NCBI GenBank assembly: GCA_003224105.1
Contig: QHYL01000261.1
Coordinates: 1 to 32,681, forward strand
Direction: 5' to 3'
Length of the DNA: 32,681 bases
Source: Acidobacteriota bacterium
GTDB lineage: Bacteria > Acidobacteriota > Terriglobia > Acidiferrales > UBA7541
Shown here piece after piece: positions 30,547 to 32,681 of the stretch. Each line of letters starts with the position of its first letter. Position 1 is the stretch's first letter. The position numbers and the translations under genes are program-made. The notes beneath the pieces are model-generated. The model was not told the DNA's origin and did no database searches. It worked only from the letters and a program-made list of their open reading frames with translations.

Positions 30547-31926
30547 TCAAGGGAGAGAATTGTTTGCAGAAACACGCTGACCAGCCTGCATCTCGCCCGG
30601 CGCGCGGACGCCCGCAACCTTAGGAAGAAGCAGCACAAGCGCTGCGCCCACCAGCATGGAAATTCCCGCAAAGGCAAGCCCGCCGTACAAAGTCCCCGTT
30701 CTTTGAGTGATGAACCCGACCATGGACGGCCCGAAAAACCCACCCAGGTTTCCCACCGAATTGATGAACGCGATTCCGCTGGCGGCCGATAATCCGGTCA
30801 AAAATTCGCTGGGCATCGCCCAAAAAGGGCTAAGCGAACTGCAATAGCCGATCGCCAAGAGGGACAGCAGGACTACGGTCACAAAAGGAGAATGCACCCA
30901 ACCCAGCGACAAAAACCCAATTCCTCCCACCAGCAAACATGCGGCAGCATGATACCGGCGCTCCATCCGGCGGTCGGAACTTCGCCCAACAAAAATCATC
31001 CCTACCAGCGCCACGAGGTACGGAATCATCACGAGATTGCCGACCAGGCTGCTGGAATATTCGCTGGAGAGCGACTTCACCAGTTGCGGCGCATAGAAAC
31101 TCAACGTGTAGCTCCCAATCATCATTGCAAAATAGATGAGCGCGAGATGCCACACACGAAGGTTGGCGATTCCTTCCATAGCAGAGTGCCGCCCTTGCGG
31201 TTTCTGTGTCTCTTCCCTCTCTAACTCTGCTTGAACCCAATCCTTTTCCTCTTCCGTCAGGAATTTCGCCTCGCTCGGACGGTTCGGCAACACCAGATAA
31301 GTGAGGAATCCGAGTGCGATGGCCGGCAGGCCCTCGAGAATGAACAGCCAGCGCCAGCTTCCCACACCCAGCCAATGCACGTGCTGCAAAATAAAGCCGG
31401 AGATCGGCGCTCCCAGGACGCTATTCACGGCGAAACCGGTCAGGAACAAAGAGAGTACTCGCGCCAGTTCCCGCTGCCGAAACCAGTACGTCAAATACAA
31501 AACAATTCCCGGATAATAGCCCGCTTCCGCAAACCCGAGCACGATGCGCGCGGCGTATAACTGGTGCACACTTTGCACCAATCCGGTCAGCGACGCCACC
31601 ACTCCCCAGCTCAATAGGATTCGCGCAATCCACACGCGCGCTCCGACCTTGTGCAAGATCAAATTGCTGGGCACTTCGAAAAGAAAATATCCGACGAAGA
31701 AAATTCCCGCGGCGATGCCATATTGCTGGCTGCTCAGGCCAAGGTCCTTGTTCATGGTCAACTGGGCGAAGCCAATGTTGATGCGGTCGACCATCGCGAC
31801 CACATAAAGCAGGAAGAGAAGCGGAATCAGCCTGATCTGTAATTTCCGAATCGTTCTGATCTCAATGGATTTGGCGCCGCTCGCCAGGCGGATTGCGGTC
31901 GCTTCTGTGTGCTCTCTGCTCGCCAA
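30547..31926 (-). CDS. MFS transporter, anion:cation symporter (ACS) type
   Basis: A 459-residue, 12-helix major facilitator. The first helix and loop RLIPLLFLLYVVAMVDRINIGFAQ is characteristic of the ACS family (phthalate, tartrate, glucarate, hexuronate transporters). FFVGYFLFEVPSNLILHKVGAR, LYLTYWFRQRELARVLSLF and the long central loop with SEAKFLTEEEKDWVQAELE agree with it. The start is TTG 31926: no in-frame ATG occurs before helix 1, and GAGGG lies nine bases upstream. It is probably a proton-driven importer of an organic acid anion; the substrate is unknown. It is divergent from the DHA2 remnant at 32102, with a 175-base shared upstream region. Confidence 0.9.
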   Translation of the reverse strand: MASREHTEATAIRLASGAKSIEIRTIRKLQIRLIPLLFLLYVVAMVDRINIGFAQLTMNKDLGLSSQQYGIAAGIFFVGYFLFEVPSNLILHKVGARVWIARILLSWGVVASLTGLVQSVHQLYAARIVLGFAEAGYYPGIVLYLTYWFRQRELARVLSLFLTGFAVNSVLGAPISGFILQHVHWLGVGSWRWLFILEGLPAIALGFLTYLVLPNRPSEAKFLTEEEKDWVQAELEREETQKPQGRHSAMEGIANLRVWHLALIYFAMMIGSYTLSFYAPQLVKSLSSEYSSSLVGNLVMIPYLVALVGMIFVGRSSDRRMERRYHAAACLLVGGIGFLSLGWVHSPFVTVVLLSLLAIGYCSSLSPFWAMPSEFLTGLSAASGIAFINSVGNLGGFFGPSMVGFITQRTGTLYGGLAFAGISMLVGAALVLLLPKVAGVRAPGEMQAGQRVSANNSLP

Positions 31927-32046
31927 AGGGTTTCACCCTCAAGTGCCGCTGACCGCAAGCTCTCTGCCCAGGAAGTCGTCGTTGCGTTTCGAAAAAACTC
32001 TATGCCGTGACGTTGGACGCGTCAAGCAATTCGGCTTTGCAATCGA

Positions 32047-32063
32047 CGTTTTTATGTAAAACG
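32047..32063. promoter_or_regulatory. Small inverted repeat between the divergent transporter genes
   Basis: CGTTTT (32047-32052) and AAAACG (32058-32063) are separated by TATGT, and AAACGTT follows directly. It lies about 40 bases before the ATG at 32102 in the divergent region. It could be a repressor site of the kind seen near drug exporters, but no regulator gene is adjacent. Confidence 0.22.
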
Positions 32064-32101
32064 AAACGTTCATTGCGTTCTCTCGCTAAGCTAAGAGCGG
32101 C

Positions 32102-32490
32102 ATGAACAGTCTTGAAAATAATTCAGAAACGGGCGGCGTGGACGTATTGCCGCCGCCCGCTTTGAATGAAGAAAGCCGCACTCGAAATCGCAAGCGCGTG
32201 ACCCTCGCGGCGATGTGTCTCGCGACCTTCATCGCCATCCTGGACACCACAGTCGTAAATCTGGCCCTGCACGCGATTCAAACAGACCTTCGCGCGGGCC
32301 TTGCCGCATTGCAGTGGGTGATTGACGCCTACAATCTTGTCTACGCGAGCTTCATCCTCACCGGAGGCGCCCTGGGAGACTTGTTCGGCCGCCGCCGAGT
32401 GTTCGCCGCCGGCATGGGTTTGTCGCCTCGGGAGCGGCAGAAGTAGCGGGAGCGCTGATTGCTCTTGCGGACCTGCGTGCGAGCCTCTGA
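32102..32490 (+). pseudogene. DHA2-type (EmrB/QacA) drug exporter remnant
   Basis: From ATG 32102 the frame encodes 114 residues ending at TAG 32444-32446. Residues about 32-107 are an intact N-terminal part of a DHA2 exporter: LAAMCLATFIAILDTTVVNLAL (helix 1), LQWVIDAYNLVYASFILTGGALGDLFGRRRVF (helix 2 and motif A). The family is normally about 500 residues with 14 helices, so most of it is missing. Immediately after the break, another frame (from about 32419 to TGA at 32488-32490) reads GFVASGAAEVAGALIALADL. This looks like the last helix of such transporters. The best explanation is an internal deletion joining the two ends out of frame. It cannot work as a transporter. Confidence 0.7.
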
Positions 32491-32648
32491 GAGCTAGACC
32501 AAGAAGCCGGGTAAAAACAATGCCCGGCATCATTCCGTTGGACAAAGCGTGCTTCGCCTCGCCCAAAGTTTGTTGGGAACTTTTTGTCCTTTCCTCCGTT
32601 CTAAATACTGTCGCTCTGCGTGGACAGTGCGCCAGGAGGAGTGTTTGT

Positions 32649-32681
32649 ATGTCCTTGCGAAACCTGCTTTCGGATTTCCGC
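32649..32681 (+). CDS. Start of an unidentified gene, truncated by the window edge
   Basis: ATG 32649 is preceded by AGGAGGA at 32634-32640 with an 8-base spacer, an almost ideal ribosome-binding site. Only 11 codons are visible (MSLRNLLSDFR). This beginning would fit the cytoplasmic N terminus of an ADOP/MacB-like permease (compare MRTLFQDPRFSYREW in the ADOP gene of this window), but 11 residues are not enough to name it. Confidence 0.6.
   Translation, partial: MSLRNLLSDFR

Noticed and set aside
30420-30743. 107-residue minus-strand frame between the MFS and DinB-like genes
   Set aside because: It overlaps the transporter 3' end in another frame and shows Arg-rich shadow composition.
32506-32528. 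GCCGGG/CCCGGC hairpin after the transporter remnant
   Set aside because: Stem of six pairs with an 11-base loop and no T-tract; too weak to call a terminator.
1-32681. Searched by eye for tRNA, rRNA, transposase, integrase and CRISPR
   Set aside because: No cloverleaf, conserved rRNA segment, mobile-element protein or repeat-spacer pattern was recognised; a covariance-model search would be needed to exclude small RNAs.

Overview
This window most likely comes from a member of the Acidobacteriota (Terriglobia-like). I infer this from gene families, not from a marker gene. They include an ADOP-type orphan permease, an acidobacterial VWFA-related secreted protein, a subtilase with the acidobacterial Ig-like/CGGG tail, a PQQ-propeller protein of the acidobacterial quinoprotein type paired with a c-type cytochrome, and a charged D-R-K repeat protein. 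Most genes are GC-rich. Apart from the partial moaE end, ribH, nusB and a fatty-acid operon, much of the content is exported or envelope-directed.

Layout, left to right. 1-2519 (+): the 3' end of moaE, a secreted VWA protein, a secreted coiled-coil-like protein, and a small overlapping protein of unknown function. 2761-5471 (+): a degenerate receiver-like protein whose stop overlaps the start of a secreted S8 serine protease (ATGA), the most system-like unit here. 5555-7211 (-): a PEGA-domain protein and a PCMT-type methyltransferase. 7297-8238 (+): a secreted TPR protein. 8287-8322: a strong intrinsic terminator. 8356-9107 (+): an alpha/beta hydrolase broken by a frameshift and an amber codon. 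9206-11443 (+): a Tat-exported GH31 glycosidase. 11482-12354 (-): a putative outer-membrane beta-barrel. 12583-13443 (+): a phosphodiester-glycosidase-like protein. 13583-16057 (+): a two-haem cytochrome c and a PQQ-like propeller, probably one electron-transfer pair. 16160-18598 (-): ADOP permease. 19008-21701 (+): phosphohexomutase, cupin and PhzF-like isomerase.

The second half is mostly on the minus strand. A 21-residue-periodic repeat protein (21792-22427) is followed by a run transcribed from 26952 down to 22559: thiolase, an AT-richer orphan gene, 3-hydroxyacyl-CoA dehydrogenase, enoyl-CoA hydratase, ribH and nusB. Together the three acyl-CoA enzymes cover enoyl-CoA hydration, 3-hydroxyacyl-CoA oxidation and thiolysis, or the reverse. 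Upstream lie a TPR-GAF protein with a degenerate GGDEF domain, a secreted DinB-fold protein and an MFS transporter. The right edge (+) holds a DHA2-type transporter remnant and the first 11 codons of a new gene with a strong ribosome-binding site.

I saw no tRNA, rRNA, CRISPR array, transposase or integrase. The best candidates for something new are the receiver-like/subtilase pair with its tandem QSTAAVLD insert, the quinoprotein lacking a conserved calcium-ligand glutamate, the exact 21-residue repeat protein, and the low-GC gene inside the beta-oxidation operon.
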